From: Cellulomonas terrae
GTDB lineage: Bacteria > Actinomycetota > Actinomycetes > Actinomycetales > Cellulomonadaceae
Assembly: GCF_007990265.1 (NCBI RefSeq)
Contig: NZ_BJWH01000014.1
Coordinates: 1 to 64,000, forward strand
Direction of reading: 5' to 3'
DNA: 64,000 nucleotides
Both the position numbers and the translations under genes were made by a program. The notes under the pieces are model-generated. The model did no database searches. It was not told where the DNA came from and was given only the letters and a program-made list of their open reading frames with translations. Positions 1-7,946 of the stretch are shown piece by piece (within the stretch, counting starts at the first letter, position 1; every line of letters begins with the position of its first letter).

Positions 1-48
1 CGCGTCCCGGGCACCAGGGCGCGACGCCCGCCGAACCGGGCAGGTCGA

Positions 49-2112
49 TCAGCCGCCCAACGTCACCCGCAGGATCCGCTCGTTGCTGTTGTTCGGCACG
101 CTGTCCTTGTCCCCGGTCGTCGTCGTGGTCAGCCACAGCCCGCCGCCGGGTGCCGGCTCGACGGTGCGCAGCCGGCCGTACGTCCCGCTGAAGAAGGTCT
201 GCACGTTCGTCAGGGAGGACCCGCTGATGACCGCGCGGTACATCCGCGCCCCGCGGGCGCAGGCGACGTAGAGCGCGTCGCGCACGATCGCGATGCCGGA
301 GCACGAGCCTTCGGACGTCGGGTAGGTCCGCTTGGGGGCGATGTACCCCGCGGTGCCGCAGGTTCCGACGGTCCCCTCGCAGGCGGGCCAGCCGTAGTTG
401 CCGCCCCGGACGATGAGGTTGGTCTCGTCCATCACCGAGTTGCCGAACTCCTGCTCCCACAGCCGGCCCTGCGAGTCGAACGCGATGCCCTGCGGGTTGC
501 GGTGCCCGTAGCTCCACACGTAGTTGCCGAACGGGTTGTCGGACGGCACCGTCCCGTCCGGGTTGAGGCGCAGGATCTTTCCGGCCAGGTTCGACGTGTT
601 CTGCGCGTAGTCGCCGTTCTGCGCGTCGCCGGTGGCTGCGTAGAGCTTCCCGTCCGGGCCGAAGCGCAGGCGGCCGCCGTCGTGGTACTTGTTGCGCGGG
701 ATCCCGGTGAGCAGCACCTGCGCGCTGCTGGTCACGAGCGCGTCGTTCACCAGCCTGATCCGCACGATCCGGTTGTCGGTGGGCGAGGTGTGCATCAGGT
801 AGACCCACTGGTCGGTCGCGAACGTGGGGGAGAGCGCGAGGCCGAGCAGCCCGCCCTCGCCGTCGGTGCTCTGCACGTTGGGCACGGTGCCGACCGTCGT
901 CTTCGCGCCGGTGGCCGGGTCGAGCCGCACGACCTGGTGCGCGTCGCGGCGGGTGTAGAGGACCGAGCCGTCGGGCAGCGTGTCCAGGCCCCACGGGATG
1001 TCGGTCTCGGTCCCGACCTGCTGCACGCCGCACACCGCCGACGCGCACGCCGCGCCGGTGGTCACGGTCCTCGACGCGCTCGCGGCCGAGGTGTTGCCCT
1101 GGGCGTCCTTCGCGACGATCGCGTAGGAGTAGGCGGTGTTCGCCGCCAGGCCGCTGTCGGTGAACGTGGTGGCGGGCGGGTTCCCGGTGACGGTGCCCAC
1201 GGCGGTCCCGCCGCGCCGCACCTCGTAGGTCCGCACCCCGACGTCGTCGGTCGCCGCCGCCCAGCCGAGCGTCACGGTGGTGCCGGACACGGTGGCCGTC
1301 GGCTGCCCGGGAGCGCTGGGTGCCTGGGTGTCGGCCTGGCACTGCGGGACCGTGATCGTCACGGTCGAGCTGGCCTGTGAGACGTTGCCCGCCGCGTCGC
1401 GGGCGTTCACGTACAGGCCCCACACCGCACCGGCGGCGACGGGCAGGCTGGTCGACAGGGTGCTGCCGCTGACCGACCGCATGAGCTGGCCGTCGTGGTA
1501 GACGTCGTAGAACGCCACGCCGACCGCGTCGCTGGAGGCGTTCCACGCGAAGGTCACGGTGCTGCAGGTCAGGTTGCTGACCCGGGGGTTGCCGGGCACG
1601 GTCGGTGCGGTCGTGTCACCGGTGCGCAGCGTCGTGGTCCAGCTCTGGTTCGTCTGCCCGTTGCAGGTCCACATCCCGACCGTGGTCCCGTTGGCGGTGC
1701 CGCGGCCGGTGACGTCGAGGCACAACCCGGACTGCACGCCGACGATCGTGCCGTTGGTCTGCAGCCGCCACTTCTGGTTCGTCCCGCCGTTGCACGGGTA
1801 GATCTGGACGGCCGCGGGGGCGGTGGTGTCCTGGCCGGCGACGTCGAGGCAGGTCGTCGCGTTGTAGACCTGCAGCTCGCCGTTCGTCGTGAGCGTCCAC
1901 GCCTGGTTGGCGGCGCCGGTGCAGTCGCGGATCGCGACGCCCGTCCGCGCGGTCTGCGCCCCACCGTTGACGTCGAGGCACCTGCCCGAGCCCACGCCGG
2001 TGATGGTGGCCGGCCCTGCGACGACTGCGGCCGGGGCCGGCCCTGCGAGGGTCACGACGAGCGCGAGCGCGGCGACGACCGCCGCGGGAATCCGGAGAAG
2101 GTGTCGTCGCAT
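49..2112 (-). CDS. Secreted lectin-FnIII-sugar dehydrogenase (GSDH family)
   Basis: Predicted extracellular 687-residue protein. Residues 1-29 form a Sec signal peptide ending at an APAA cleavage site. Residues about 33-165 are a ricin-type beta-trefoil lectin (CBM13-like) with three QxW-type repeats (NQAWTL, NQKWRL, NQSWTT). Two fibronectin type III modules follow (about 170-255 and 265-350). The C-terminal third resembles the glucose/sorbosone dehydrogenase beta-propeller (PWGLDTLPDGSVL, HDGGRLRFGPDGKLY, HRNPQGIAFD). Members of that family oxidise aldoses using PQQ, so a carbohydrate-bound sugar oxidase is the likely role; substrate and cofactor are not proven by sequence. An SD-like CAGGAGCAG lies just before the ATG. 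The 128-bp gap to the next gene holds that gene's terminator. Confidence 0.85.
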   Translation of the reverse strand: MRRHLLRIPAAVVAALALVVTLAGPAPAAVVAGPATITGVGSGRCLDVNGGAQTARTGVAIRDCTGAANQAWTLTTNGELQVYNATTCLDVAGQDTTAPAAVQIYPCNGGTNQKWRLQTNGTIVGVQSGLCLDVTGRGTANGTTVGMWTCNGQTNQSWTTTLRTGDTTAPTVPGNPRVSNLTCSTVTFAWNASSDAVGVAFYDVYHDGQLMRSVSGSTLSTSLPVAAGAVWGLYVNARDAAGNVSQASSTVTITVPQCQADTQAPSAPGQPTATVSGTTVTLGWAAATDDVGVRTYEVRRGGTAVGTVTGNPPATTFTDSGLAANTAYSYAIVAKDAQGNTSAASASRTVTTGAACASAVCGVQQVGTETDIPWGLDTLPDGSVLYTRRDAHQVVRLDPATGAKTTVGTVPNVQSTDGEGGLLGLALSPTFATDQWVYLMHTSPTDNRIVRIRLVNDALVTSSAQVLLTGIPRNKYHDGGRLRFGPDGKLYAATGDAQNGDYAQNTSNLAGKILRLNPDGTVPSDNPFGNYVWSYGHRNPQGIAFDSQGRLWEQEFGNSVMDETNLIVRGGNYGWPACEGTVGTCGTAGYIAPKRTYPTSEGSCSGIAIVRDALYVACARGARMYRAVISGSSLTNVQTFFSGTYGRLRTVEPAPGGGLWLTTTTTGDKDSVPNNSNERILRVTLGG

Positions 2113-2201
2113 GGTCTGCTCCTGCCGCGCCGTCGGGGAGGGTCCTGGGCGACGGTCCAGTCATCGCCGGGTGTCACTCTGTCGCACCCGACGACAACAC
2201 G

Positions 2202-2234
2202 CACGTGGGGAGGCCGAGAAGGCCTCCCCACGTG
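2202..2234 (-). terminator. Intrinsic terminator of the merR gene
   Basis: A perfect 14-bp stem (CACGTGGGGAGGCC and its complement) closes a 5-nt GAGAA loop just beyond the MerR stop codon. There is no long U tract, as is common in high-GC actinobacteria. It lies between two minus-strand genes and should separate merR from the dehydrogenase downstream. Confidence 0.75.
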
Positions 2235-2240
2235 GACGTC

Positions 2241-2996
2241 CTACAGGTGACGCGCTGCGTACTCGTGCAGCGCGTCGCGCACGAACGTCGCGCCGGCGAC
2301 GCCGCCGTAGCTCGCGGCGAACCGCTCGTCGGCGACGTACAGGTCGGCGAGCCCGAGCACGTACTCCTTCACCGGCGGCGTGCCGTACCCCGGGGTGCCG
2401 GGGATGCCGCCGAGCCACGCGACGTGCCGTCGCGCCAGGTGTTGCGCCTCGTCGGACAGGGGGTCGGTCCCGGCCGCGGCCGCCTCGCCCCACTCGGTGG
2501 CGAGCCGCGCGGTCGTCGCCTTCCACGCCTCGCGCTCGTCGTCGCTCATCCCTCGCCACCAGGCGTCGGACGACGCGTACGCGTCCTTGCCCCAGCGCTC
2601 CTCGACCTCGTCCTTGTACTGCGTGTGGTCAAAACCGTCGAACATGTCCTCGGCCACGACCGGCCCTCCGTTCTCCCGTGCGGTGATCGTCCGTTCGACC
2701 GAGGCGGCCTGCCGCTCCAGTCGTCGCTGCTCGCTGCGCAGCCAGTCGAGGTGGTGGCGCAGGGCGGCGGTCTCGTCCTGCTCGCGCTCCAGCACCCGCC
2801 GGATGTCCGGCAGCCCGAGCCCGAGCCCGCGCAGCAGCAGGATCCGCTGCAACCGCACCAGCGCGCGGTCGTCGTACCAGCGGTACCCGTTGTCGCCGAC
2901 GCGGCTGGGCTCGAGCAGCCCGATCGCGTCGTAGTGCCGCAGCGTGCGGCTGGTGGTGCCCGTCAGCCGGGCCACCTCCTGGATCGAGGCCTCCAT
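2241..2996 (-). CDS. TipA-like MerR family transcriptional regulator
   Basis: A 251-residue regulator. Residues about 1-70 are a MerR winged helix-turn-helix (EVARLTGTTSRTLRHYDAIG, then YRWYDDRALVRLQRI). A coiled-coil linker spans about 75-110. The C-terminal half matches the TipAS effector-binding domain (AWWRGMSDDEREAWKATTA, EWGEAAAAGTDPLSDEAQ). TipA-type proteins bind thiopeptide-like or other lipophilic drugs and activate promoters with overlong spacers. The start at 2996 is chosen because GAGGAGGG sits four bases upstream and the protein then begins MEASIQEVARL, as in the family; the frame stays open further upstream but is not needed. Its own promoter carries a MerR-type dyad, so autoregulation is likely. 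Confidence 0.9.
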   Translation of the reverse strand: MEASIQEVARLTGTTSRTLRHYDAIGLLEPSRVGDNGYRWYDDRALVRLQRILLLRGLGLGLPDIRRVLEREQDETAALRHHLDWLRSEQRRLERQAASVERTITARENGGPVVAEDMFDGFDHTQYKDEVEERWGKDAYASSDAWWRGMSDDEREAWKATTARLATEWGEAAAAGTDPLSDEAQHLARRHVAWLGGIPGTPGYGTPPVKEYVLGLADLYVADERFAASYGGVAGATFVRDALHEYAARHL

Positions 2997-3021
2997 GCGC
3001 CCCTCCTCTCGTTCCTGATCC

Positions 3022-3052
3022 ACGGTAGGAGTTGACGCAGCGTCAAGGTCAA
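3022..3052 (-). promoter_or_regulatory. MerR-type promoter with 19-bp spacer and dyad
   Basis: Read on the minus strand: -35 TTGACC (3047-3052), a 19-bp spacer (3028-3046), and -10 TACCGT (3022-3027). The spacer contains the perfect dyad TTGACGCTGCGTCAA (3032-3046). A 19-bp spacer with the dyad inside it is the hallmark of MerR-activated promoters. The -35 overlaps the stop codon of the upstream HAD gene. Confidence 0.8.
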
Positions 3053-3720
3053 GCCCGGGGCACCAGCACTCCGTCGAGGCGTGCCAGGACCGTGCGCCGC
3101 AGGTCCTCGACGGTGTCGACGATGACCGCCGCACCGGCGGTCGTGAGCTCGCCGGGTGCTGCGTAGCCCCAGGTCACGCCCACGCAGTCGATGCCGTTCT
3201 CGCGCGCGCCGTGCACGTCGTGCTCGCGGTCCCCGACCATGAGAGCGGCCGACACCGGGCCCGGCTCCGCCGCCAGCGCCCGGGCGATGACGTCCGCCTT
3301 CGTTCCCGACTCGTCGAGCGGGGCACCGAAGACGCCGTCGAGGTGCGGGGTGAGGCCGAGGTCCGCGCAGATCGGCACCGCGAACACCTCCGGCTTGGAC
3401 GTCGCCACGACCAGCCGGCAGCCCGCGGACCGCAGGTCGGCGAGCAGCTCGGGGATGCCGTCGAACACCGTCGCGTCGTGCATCCCCGTCGCCCCGAAGT
3501 CCTCGCGGTACGCGCGGACGACCTCGTCGAGCCGGTCCTCGGGGACGCCGTGCGCGCGGAGGCCGTCGTAGATCGGGGGGCCGATGAACGTGCGCAGCTC
3601 CGTGGGGGTCGGGACGGGCAGGCCGCACCGGCGGAACGCGACCGCGATCGAGGCCGTGATGCCGGAGATGGAGTCGATGAGCGTGCCGTCGAGGTCGACA
3701 AGGACGAGGGGTGAGGTCAC
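3049..3720 (-). CDS. HAD-family phosphatase (phosphoglycolate phosphatase-like)
   Basis: A 223-residue haloacid dehalogenase-superfamily hydrolase. Motif I is DLDGT (D9 nucleophile, D11 acid/base), motif II is VVATSK near residue 107, and motif IV is GDREHD near 165. A helical cap lies between motifs I and II (about 15-85), as in Gph/PpaX-type phosphatases. It probably dephosphorylates a small metabolite; the substrate cannot be assigned. It starts with GTG and diverges from pnuC 38 bp away. Its stop codon lies inside the merR promoter, so the two minus-strand genes may be read together but merR also has its own promoter. Confidence 0.8.
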   Translation of the reverse strand: MTSPLVLVDLDGTLIDSISGITASIAVAFRRCGLPVPTPTELRTFIGPPIYDGLRAHGVPEDRLDEVVRAYREDFGATGMHDATVFDGIPELLADLRSAGCRLVVATSKPEVFAVPICADLGLTPHLDGVFGAPLDESGTKADVIARALAAEPGPVSAALMVGDREHDVHGARENGIDCVGVTWGYAAPGELTTAGAAVIVDTVEDLRRTVLARLDGVLVPRA

Positions 3721-3744
3721 ACCACCGATCCTCTCTCACCGCCG

Positions 3745-3750
3745 TAGGGT
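3745..3750 (+). promoter_or_regulatory. -10 element of pnuC, leaderless arrangement
   Basis: TAGGGT lies 8 nt before the GTG start of pnuC, so transcription would begin at or next to the start codon. No convincing -35 is visible. Confidence 0.5.
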
Positions 3751-3758
3751 GTCCGCTC

Positions 3759-4349
3759 GTGAGCTGGGTCGAGGTCCTCGGGTTCGTCAGCGGTGCGGTG
3801 TGCGTCTGGCTCGCGACCCGGCAGAACGTGTGGAACTTCCCCGTCGGCATCGCGAACAACCTGCTGTTCCTCTGGTTGTTCACGGACGCCGGCCTCTACG
3901 CGAACGCCGGGCTGCAGGTGGTCTTCGCCGCCCTCGCCGTGCTCGGGTGGGTGTGGTGGGTGCGCGGCGGGCCGGACCGTCGAGCGCTCGCGGTCACCCG
4001 GACACCCCGGTGGGTCTGGCCGGCCGGTGCGGCCGTGCTCGCCGCGGCCACCGTCGGGCTGACCGCGCTGCTGTCCACCACGGCGGGGTCCGCGGCGCCG
4101 TTCTGGGACGCGCTGACGACGTCCTCGAGCCTCGTCGCGCAGGTCATGCTGGGCCGCAAGTGGCTCGAGAGCTGGGCCGTGTGGATCGGCACCGACATCG
4201 TCCTCGTCGGCCTCTACGCCAGCCAGGGGCTGCACCTCACCGCGGTCCTGTACGCGGGCTTCATCGGGCTCTGCGTGCTGGGATGGCGCGACTGGCGGCG
4301 GGCGCTGGCGACCGCTTCCGAGCCCGCGCCCGTGGCGGTCCCGGCATGA
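3759..4349 (+). CDS. pnuC: Nicotinamide riboside transporter PnuC
   Basis: A 196-residue polytopic membrane protein with about seven hydrophobic segments. PnuC hallmarks are WNFPVGIANNLLF near the N-terminus, a WWV segment, and GRKWLESWAVWIGTDIV in the second half. PnuC proteins import nicotinamide riboside by facilitated diffusion, made irreversible by intracellular phosphorylation. The adjacent nadR encodes that kinase, and its ATG overlaps the pnuC stop (ATGA). The start is placed at GTG 3759 because the protein then begins VSWVEVLGF, typical of the family. An in-frame start further upstream (3711) would overlap the divergent HAD gene. Confidence 0.9.
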   Translation: MSWVEVLGFVSGAVCVWLATRQNVWNFPVGIANNLLFLWLFTDAGLYANAGLQVVFAALAVLGWVWWVRGGPDRRALAVTRTPRWVWPAGAAVLAAATVGLTALLSTTAGSAAPFWDALTTSSSLVAQVMLGRKWLESWAVWIGTDIVLVGLYASQGLHLTAVLYAGFIGLCVLGWRDWRRALATASEPAPVAVPA

Positions 4350-5413
4350 GCCACGGCCTCGTCATCGGGAAGTTCTACCCGCCCCACGCGGGTCACCTCG
4401 CGCTCGTCCGGTCCGCGCTCGCCCGCTGCGACCGCGTCACCGTCCTGGTCCTCGGGTCGTCGCAGGAGAGCATCCCGGCCGAGGTCCGGGCGGGCTGGCT
4501 GCGCGACGAGCTGCCCGGCGCGCACGTCGTCGCCGGCCTCGACGACGAGCCCGTCGACTACGCCAGCGAGACCGCCTGGCGGGCGCACACCGCGATCATC
4601 GAGGACGTGCTGGACGCCCCCGTCGACGCCCTGTTCAGCTCCGACGACTACGGCGAGGAGCTCGCCCGCCGGCTCGGCGCGCGCTGGGTGCAGATCGACC
4701 CCACCCGGTCCGGCACGCCGGTCAGCGCCCGGGCCGTCCGCGCCGACCCGGCCGCGTACTGGTGGGCGCTGCCTGCGGCTGTCCGCGCGTGGTTCGTGCG
4801 ACGGGTCGTCGTGATCGGGGCCGAGTCGACCGGCACGACGACGCTCGCCGAGGGCCTCACCGCGCACCTCGGGCTGCCGACGGTCCCGGAGTTCGGGCGG
4901 GAGTGGTCGCAGGTCCGGCCCGGCGGCTTCGAGGCGCCGTGGCACCCCGCGGAGTTCGACCTCATCGCCCGCGAGCAGGCGCGCCTCGAGGACGACGCCG
5001 CCGCCCGCACCCCGGTCCCGCTGCTCGTCTGCGACACCGACGTGCTCGCGACCGCGGTCTGGCACGAGCGCTACGTCGGCGGACCGTCGCCGTCGGTCGA
5101 GGCTCTCGCCGCGGACCGCGTGCCCGACCTCTACCTCCTGACCGGCGACGAGATCCCGTTCGTGCAGGACGGGCTGCGCGACGGTGAGCACCTGCGGCAC
5201 GCGATGCAGGACCGCTTCCGGGAGGTGCTCGCCGCCCAGGGCGCCCCGTGGGTCGAGGTGCGGGGCACGCCCCGCGAGCGGCTCGCGCAGGCACTGGCCC
5301 TGGTCGAGCCGCTGCGGGACCGGCCACGGTGGGTGGCCGAGCCGATGGAGCAGCGCCACGAGGTGGTCCCCGACCTGGTCGCCGCACTGTCTCTGCCACA
5401 CTCGGGCGCGTGA
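4346..5413 (+). CDS. nadR: NadR: NMN adenylyltransferase / ribosylnicotinamide kinase
   Basis: A 355-residue bifunctional NAD-salvage enzyme. The N-terminal nucleotidyltransferase carries GKFYPPHAGH (the HxGH motif) and an ISSTxxR-like segment, GTPVSARAVR. The C-terminal domain resembles the ribosylnicotinamide kinase of NadR and starts at a P-loop near residue 158. That P-loop reads GAESTGTTT: position 164, where a Walker A lysine is expected, is threonine (codon ACG). No helix-turn-helix precedes the transferase, so unlike the enterobacterial NadR it is not expected to act as a repressor. It works with PnuC by trapping imported riboside. Its stop overlaps the GTG of the next gene. Confidence 0.87.
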   Translation: MSHGLVIGKFYPPHAGHLALVRSALARCDRVTVLVLGSSQESIPAEVRAGWLRDELPGAHVVAGLDDEPVDYASETAWRAHTAIIEDVLDAPVDALFSSDDYGEELARRLGARWVQIDPTRSGTPVSARAVRADPAAYWWALPAAVRAWFVRRVVVIGAESTGTTTLAEGLTAHLGLPTVPEFGREWSQVRPGGFEAPWHPAEFDLIAREQARLEDDAAARTPVPLLVCDTDVLATAVWHERYVGGPSPSVEALAADRVPDLYLLTGDEIPFVQDGLRDGEHLRHAMQDRFREVLAAQGAPWVEVRGTPRERLAQALALVEPLRDRPRWVAEPMEQRHEVVPDLVAALSLPHSGA

Positions 5414-7005
5414 CGACGCACCCCGCCGAGACGTTCTCGCAGGTCTCCGCCGCCCCGACGCGCGCGGGCACGGGAGCGCCGCGCGCCCGCCTGGACCTCG
5501 ACGTCGACCAGCTCTTCTCGGGTGCCGACGCGCACACTGGTGCCGTCGGCCCTGCGCTCGACGAGAAGCTGCGCCAGGCCTACTTCTGGATGGTCAACCA
5601 CGGGATCATCAGCCCCCACTACGACGTCGAGTTCCACGACCCGGACCGCCCGCGCACGCGCTTCCGCCTCGGTGACTCCAAGGCCGAGGTGGACCTGCCC
5701 ACCGACCAGTCGTACTCCTCCTTCGTCCTGCTCCCGCTGCTCACGTTCGCCGTGCGCGGCCGCTGCCTGCTCGTCGGCGGACCGGGCCGCGGCAAGACGG
5801 CGAGCGCCGTGCTCATGGGGGTCCTCGCGGGCTACCCGGTGCGCGAGGTCCGCCGGGCCATGCAGCACGGCCACCCGCAGCTCACCGTCCAGGACATGTT
5901 CGGCACGCCCCTGCCGAGCGACCTGGTCGCCGCGAAGAGCCTCGCGGACATCGACGTCGCCTGGCGGTCGTGGCTGGGGCGGCGCGTGAAGATCGTCGAC
6001 GAGTACAACCGCATCCCGACGCGCACGCAGTCCGCGCTGCTCACCGTGCTCGCGGACGGCTACGTCGAGGTCTTCGACCAGGTCTACGAGACCGGTGCCG
6101 CGGCCTGGTACCTCACCGCGAACGACGACGCCGGTGGCGGGACGTTCCAGGTCGTCGACGCGCTGCGCGACCGCATCGACGTCGTCGTGAAGGCGCTGTC
6201 GTTCAACTCGCGCTTCGTCGGGGACCTCGTCGACCGCGCCGAGCGCCGGCTGCGACCCGAGGAGCACGTCCCGCCGGCGGTCGTCTTCGACGCCGACGAG
6301 CACGACCGGCTGCACCGCGAGGTCGTCGCCGTCCCCGTGCCGCAGCACGTGCGGCGGCGGCTCGAGTACTTCGCCGCGCAGCTCGAGCTCGCGGAGAAGG
6401 GTGCCGTGCAGCTCGAGTACCGCACCAAGGACACCGTGCGGCTGGCAGGGGAGGACCCGCACCGGGTCCTCGCGCAGGACACCGGCCGTGACCTCCGTGC
6501 GGACATCGGCGCGCAGACGCTCAACGGGCTGTCCGTGCGTGCCCTGCAGTCCCTCGTGCTCTACGCCAAGGCGATGGCGTACTTCCGCGGGCAGCCCGAG
6601 GTCGGGCTCGACGACCTGCGTGCCGTCCTGCCGTTCGTCCTGCACGACAAGCTGCAGCCCGACCTGGCGTCCCCGTCGTTCGAGGACCCGGCCCGCGAGG
6701 CCCTGCGGATCGACCGGGTCTCCTGGCTGCGGGACCTCTTCGACAGCGCGTGCGTGCTCTACGACGCCGAGGGCCTCGACACCGACGACCCCGTCGGCGC
6801 GGTCCTCGACGAGCTCCACGCCGGCCTCGACGGCCTGCCCGAGGCCGAGGTGCGCCGCCGCCTCGCCCACATCGAGGGGATCCTCGCCGGGTGGCAGGAC
6901 ACCACCAAGCTGCACGGCAGCCTCTACGAGGACGCGCTCGCCCTGAAGTACGCCCACCAGCGCTACTCCGGCTACCTCGCGTGGCTGCGCTGGAGCGGCG
7001 CGTGA
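5410..7005 (+). CDS. MoxR-type AAA+ ATPase
   Basis: A 531-residue AAA+ ATPase of the MoxR/RavA group. About 110 unassigned residues precede the core. Walker A is GGPGRGKT near residue 123. The Walker B region is VKIVDEYNR (D197, E198), a variant of the usual DEINR. The sensor segment is AWYLTANDD, followed by a C-terminal lid. MoxR ATPases act as chaperones with vWA-domain partners, here supplied two genes downstream. It starts with GTG inside the nadR stop (GTGA) and ends inside the start of the next gene. At 531 residues it is clearly longer than the usual 300-350; the C-terminal ~150 residues (LDDLRAVLPFVLHDK onward) are helical and unassigned. Confidence 0.85.
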   Translation: MTTHPAETFSQVSAAPTRAGTGAPRARLDLDVDQLFSGADAHTGAVGPALDEKLRQAYFWMVNHGIISPHYDVEFHDPDRPRTRFRLGDSKAEVDLPTDQSYSSFVLLPLLTFAVRGRCLLVGGPGRGKTASAVLMGVLAGYPVREVRRAMQHGHPQLTVQDMFGTPLPSDLVAAKSLADIDVAWRSWLGRRVKIVDEYNRIPTRTQSALLTVLADGYVEVFDQVYETGAAAWYLTANDDAGGGTFQVVDALRDRIDVVVKALSFNSRFVGDLVDRAERRLRPEEHVPPAVVFDADEHDRLHREVVAVPVPQHVRRRLEYFAAQLELAEKGAVQLEYRTKDTVRLAGEDPHRVLAQDTGRDLRADIGAQTLNGLSVRALQSLVLYAKAMAYFRGQPEVGLDDLRAVLPFVLHDKLQPDLASPSFEDPAREALRIDRVSWLRDLFDSACVLYDAEGLDTDDPVGAVLDELHAGLDGLPEAEVRRRLAHIEGILAGWQDTTKLHGSLYEDALALKYAHQRYSGYLAWLRWSGA

Positions 7006-7946
7006 CAGCGGTGCTCGACCGGGCGACCGCGTTCGGCCGCTTCGTGGCGCTGGACCGCGCCTTCGTCGACGACGCCCTGGGCGCAGCCGTCGCGCGCTGC
7101 GGCGACCCGGAGGTCGTGGGCGCCTCCGTCGTGGACGTCGCTGCAGTCGGCGACGGGCTGGCCGGCGACGGCGACCTCGACCCGCTGGTCGGGCGCGCGC
7201 TGCTGACGGCCGCGACGGACCTCGCCGCACGCGGCCGCTGGCGGGCCGGCACCGCGGAGCGTGCGGCCGTCCTGGAGGTCGTGCCCCGGACGGGCACGCT
7301 CGTGCGGGCGAGACCCGACGTGGTCGTGCCGCTGCTCGTGGCGTCCGCGCGCACCGTCGAGCGCAGCGCCGACCGCGCGCTCCTCGCCGACCTGCTCGCC
7401 GCAGCACCGGCCTCGCGGGACGCCGACGAGCTGCGGGCGACGGTCCTCGTCGCGACCTGGCGCGCCGGGGCCGTCCGCTTCCGCTCCGCCGCGCTCGCGG
7501 CCGCTGCCGGGCTCCCCGCACCTCTGGCGGTCGCGGCTCTCGGGCTGCCTCCGGGCACCGAGGCGAGACCTGTGCTCGACGCGCACGCGGTCGACCGGTG
7601 GTGGTGGCCCGGGCAGTCGCAGGCGACGGGTGTGCTGCGTCGGGTCGGCGGCTTCCGGGGCTTCGGTGGCCCGTGGCTGGCGGTGCCGCGCGTCTCGTCG
7701 GGGGCACCCTGGGGCTGCCACGTCCGGACCGACGACGAGTGCTGGGCCGTGCTCGCCGACGTCCACGGCAGCGCCGTCGTGCGACTGGACTCCACGGACG
7801 TGCCCCAGCGCGCGCCTGCGCCGCACCTGCCCGTCCCGTGGGACGACGAGGTCACGGGGTGGTCCACGGTCGACGACGACCCCCGGGTCGTCCTGGTCAG
7901 CCGGCGGCACTCGTACTCGGTCGACGTCGTGCGGCTCGCGTCGTGA
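7002..7946 (+). CDS. Unknown protein of the MoxR-vWA module
   Basis: A 314-residue soluble protein I do not recognise. The N-terminal 200 residues are Ala/Leu/Arg-rich and predicted helical, without a signal peptide or membrane segment. The last 110 residues change character, being rich in Trp, Gly and Val with alternating hydrophobics (RWWWPGQSQATGVLRRVGG, DDECWAVLADVHGSAVV, RRHSYSVDVVRLAS), and suggest a compact beta domain. It sits between the ATPase and the vWA gene with GTGA overlaps on both sides, so it is probably made with them, perhaps as an adaptor. Known MoxR-vWA ternary systems often carry such poorly conserved partners, but I cannot tie it to a named family. Confidence 0.6.
   Translation: MTAVLDRATAFGRFVALDRAFVDDALGAAVARCGDPEVVGASVVDVAAVGDGLAGDGDLDPLVGRALLTAATDLAARGRWRAGTAERAAVLEVVPRTGTLVRARPDVVVPLLVASARTVERSADRALLADLLAAAPASRDADELRATVLVATWRAGAVRFRSAALAAAAGLPAPLAVAALGLPPGTEARPVLDAHAVDRWWWPGQSQATGVLRRVGGFRGFGGPWLAVPRVSSGAPWGCHVRTDDECWAVLADVHGSAVVRLDSTDVPQRAPAPHLPVPWDDEVTGWSTVDDDPRVVLVSRRHSYSVDVVRLAS

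Noticed and set aside
1-48. Short GGGCG-CGA-CGCCC hairpin beyond the dehydrogenase gene
   Set aside because: Only a 5-bp stem; not enough to call a terminator at the window edge.
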